Source: Ktedonobacter sp. 13_1_20CM_4_53_11 | GTDB taxonomy: Bacteria > Chloroflexota > Ktedonobacteria > Ktedonobacterales > Ktedonobacteraceae | Assembly: GCA_001919995.1 (NCBI GenBank) | Contig: MNIY01000104.1 | Location: 1 to 15,073 of the forward strand | DNA: 15,073 nt | Direction of reading: 5' to 3' | Shown: positions 13,329-15,073 of the stretch, in pieces | Layout: the number at the start of each line of letters is the position of its first letter | How positions within the stretch are numbered: position 1 is the stretch's first letter | Position numbers and translations under genes: made by a program | The notes under the pieces: model-generated | The model's database searches: none | What the model saw: the letters and a program-made list of their open reading frames with translations, nothing else | What the model was told of the DNA's origin: nothing

Positions 13329-15073
13329 CTTTGTCTCCGTCCTCTGTTCGATCTCGACAACATTGATGCTCTCCTCCTGCTCTTTCACCACGCGGATCTC
13401 GCGCTCGAAGATGCGGCGGAGAATGGCAACAGCGTTGGCATAGGTCGAGTCCATGCCAAAGTACGACAGGCTGCCTGCCCCAAGGTTCTTGCCACGTGTA
13501 TATGGAGTATCCGAAGCATAGTGCAGGATACCCAACTCATAAGGCAGGCGGGCAAAATTGATATTCTCGCCTGTGGGGTAGCGCGTCAGGTACTGATCTT
13601 CGTAGACGGCGTTGAGATATGGGCCGCACTCCATCTCCACTACTGTATAGTTCGTGCGATAATAGAAATCCAGGTACTGCCGGTTTTGCAGATAGGTTCC
13701 CTTAGCCGAAACAGCCTTTTGATTGTCCAGCACAGAACCATAGATCAGGTAGGGCTGGACATCCTGCGCGATAAAGCAATTATCCAACCAGTAGACGTTC
13801 TGACTGTGCTCATCAAGCACAACATTGGAGATCAGCACATCGCCGATACTGCCATTAAGCGTGGCAGCTTTGCCCAGGACATAGATACCACGAATCTGCG
13901 ATACATTCTCCATGATTTCACGCAGCATTCTATAGGCAGCCATACCGAGAGGATAATCAATATTGATGATAATGGCCTGACTGCTGGCCAGTTTATCCAT
14001 CCCAGGCATGCGGCAGCGCGGATCAATCTCCATGTTGTGCAATTTGGCGAGTTCAAACACCTGCGCGTCAATCTCCAGACCATGACGCGCTCCTACGTGC
14101 CAGATGCCGCGCTCTTGCTCTTCGCGTAGGCGATTGCGCGCGAATTCTTTCCCGGTAGGTGTACGCGCCCACTCGCGAGCGGCAAAGTACAGAAAGTTTT
14201 GCCAGTTACCGGGAACCGCTCCTTGCTGGAGTTTGCGGCACTCGTCGGCGAGGTAGGGGTCCTGACCGCTCAACGCGTATTGAGTCAATTCATCCTCGCG
14301 CCTCAAGACGCAGCCAGACATCAGGTTGACGAGGCTATGCGTATTGCTGGAAACGAAGTAGACAGGCTTATCCTGAATGCCCAGCGTATCGGTTAGCAAG
14401 TGTTCAACAGGTGCCCACCATTTGCGCGTAGAGCGGACATAGCCAACATGTGAACCACCCAGCATACGCAGCAAGAAGCTTTTGCGGTTTCTGCCGATTA
14501 TGCGCAGATTTTCCCAGAGGCGATCACCCCAGATCAACTCCAGTCTACGCCAGTCATCTGGATGGATGTGCAGCCGCTCGCGCAGCACCTTGGTAATTTC
14601 TGCGAAGACTGGAGAGGAGCGATCCATACGCGTCTCCAGCAGCGGCATGGTGGTGGCATCTGCTTTGAGCAAGTAGTATAATTTGTTCCATTCAATCTGG
14701 AAGGCAACCAGGATGGGCACGATATCGTCGGTATCGCTTACGCTGGCAACGTAGACAGCCAGCGTCTCCTCGCCATCATAGAACCACTTTCTACGCCTTG
14801 CCGAGGCGGTGACGGCCTCCCATCTATCGACATGAAATCCCTGCTGCTGGAATACCTCTTCAGATTGCCCCAGCAATACCAGATTGCAATGGATAATCGA
14901 GGCAGGTAGCCGCAGCACACTATAGATTAGCGCCGACATATCGGGATACGGTGACCGAGCTTCAGGATGCAGGCTCGAATCAATATTATAATGTGCCTGC
15001 ACCAGGGCTTTCAGGCTTATCTCGCCAGAGCTGCGCAGGAGGGTGTTGTAGGTGCGAATATAAAGTTCAACGT
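13320..15073 (-). CDS. Large uncharacterised protein with a nucleoside-phosphorylase-like C-terminal region, 5' end missing
   Basis: The frame is open to the right edge, so the start lies outside; at least 584 codons including the stop are present. An internal GTG at 15002 could be mistaken for the start, but VELYIRTYNTLLRSSGEISL upstream reads as good protein. Numbering from that GTG, residues 1-320 match nothing I recognise. From about 340 the order of motifs resembles the purine nucleoside phosphorylase / MTA-SAH nucleosidase superfamily: a hydrophobic strand then GKAATLNGSIGDVLISN (377-393), VVEMECGPYLNAV (454-466; Met-Glu would contact ribose), and YASDTPY (495-501; Asp would contact the base). 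The tail (about 537-560) is charged. No signal peptide or membrane segment is visible in the part seen. Function is unknown; the fold is an inference. Confidence 0.75.
   Translation of the reverse strand, partial: VELYIRTYNTLLRSSGEISLKALVQAHYNIDSSLHPEARSPYPDMSALIYSVLRLPASIIHCNLVLLGQSEEVFQQQGFHVDRWEAVTASARRRKWFYDGEETLAVYVASVSDTDDIVPILVAFQIEWNKLYYLLKADATTMPLLETRMDRSSPVFAEITKVLRERLHIHPDDWRRLELIWGDRLWENLRIIGRNRKSFLLRMLGGSHVGYVRSTRKWWAPVEHLLTDTLGIQDKPVYFVSSNTHSLVNLMSGCVLRREDELTQYALSGQDPYLADECRKLQQGAVPGNWQNFLYFAAREWARTPTGKEFARNRLREEQERGIWHVGARHGLEIDAQVFELAKLHNMEIDPRCRMPGMDKLASSQAIIINIDYPLGMAAYRMLREIMENVSQIRGIYVLGKAATLNGSIGDVLISNVVLDEHSQNVYWLDNCFIAQDVQPYLIYGSVLDNQKAVSAKGTYLQNRQYLDFYYRTNYTVVEMECGPYLNAVYEDQYLTRYPTGENINFARLPYELGILHYASDTPYTRGKNLGAGSLSYFGMDSTYANAVAILRRIFEREIRVVKEQEESINVVEIEQRTETKVP

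Noticed and set aside
13311..14129. Plus-strand 272-codon frame
   Set aside because: It is antisense to the large minus-strand gene, lacks a ribosome site, and the other strand gives a more protein-like sequence with ordered motifs and an end at a hairpin.
15002..15002. GTG at 15002 as the start of the large minus-strand gene
   Set aside because: The frame stays open to the window edge, the residues before the GTG look like conserved protein, and no ribosome site precedes it.
1..15073. CRISPR arrays, tRNA genes, insertion sequences, toxin-antitoxin or phage genes
   Set aside because: I saw no regularly spaced direct repeats, cloverleaf sequences, transposase or integrase motifs, or terminal repeats in the window.

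Overview
The window looks like bacterial chromosome from a Gram-positive-style member of the Chloroflexota, perhaps Ktedonobacteria. That placement is an impression from gene content and protein style, not a proof. Base composition is near 50% G+C. Most genes have clear AGGAGG-like ribosome binding sites, and several intergenic regions carry textbook TTGxxx-N17-TATAAT-type promoters. There is no tRNA, rRNA, CRISPR array, transposase or phage gene in view, so this reads as ordinary chromosome.

Layout. (1) 1-448, minus: 5' part of an aldose 1-epimerase-like gene, cut by the window edge. It diverges from (2) minC-minD-minE (670-2756, plus), a complete division-site selection system. (3) Convergent to minE is a minus-strand run reading hup (7324-7001), then pdhA-pdhB-pdhC (E1 alpha, E1 beta, E2 of a 2-oxoacid dehydrogenase, 6693-3326), then a macrodomain gene (about 3305-2775) that abuts pdhC. 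(4) A PadR-family regulator (7710-8258, plus) faces a SprT-like zinc metalloprotease gene (8987-8277, minus). (5) An unrecognised 161-residue gene (9258-9743, plus) precedes a compact plus-strand operon (9917-13260): MaoC-like hydratase, acyl-CoA/AMP ligase, R2-like ligand-binding oxidase (R2lox) and a stand-alone Lrp/AsnC effector domain. (6) A large unrecognised minus-strand gene (13320-15073) runs off the right edge.

How the genes work together. MinCDE would position the division septum. The PDH genes would make acetyl-CoA, and the macrodomain protein is physically tied to them. The MaoC-ligase-R2lox-RAM operon looks like an acyl-lipid activation and oxidation unit. It is the best candidate here for a poorly described system, because the physiological substrate of R2lox proteins is not established.

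Other notable signals are two promoters that share the 9-mer GGGCGTAAG at the same distance from the -35 (before the 161-residue gene and before the maoC operon), a 15-bp palindrome over the second of these, two long register-perfect hairpins (6871-6935 and 13269-13328), and a nucleoside-phosphorylase-like motif series inside the large unknown protein.
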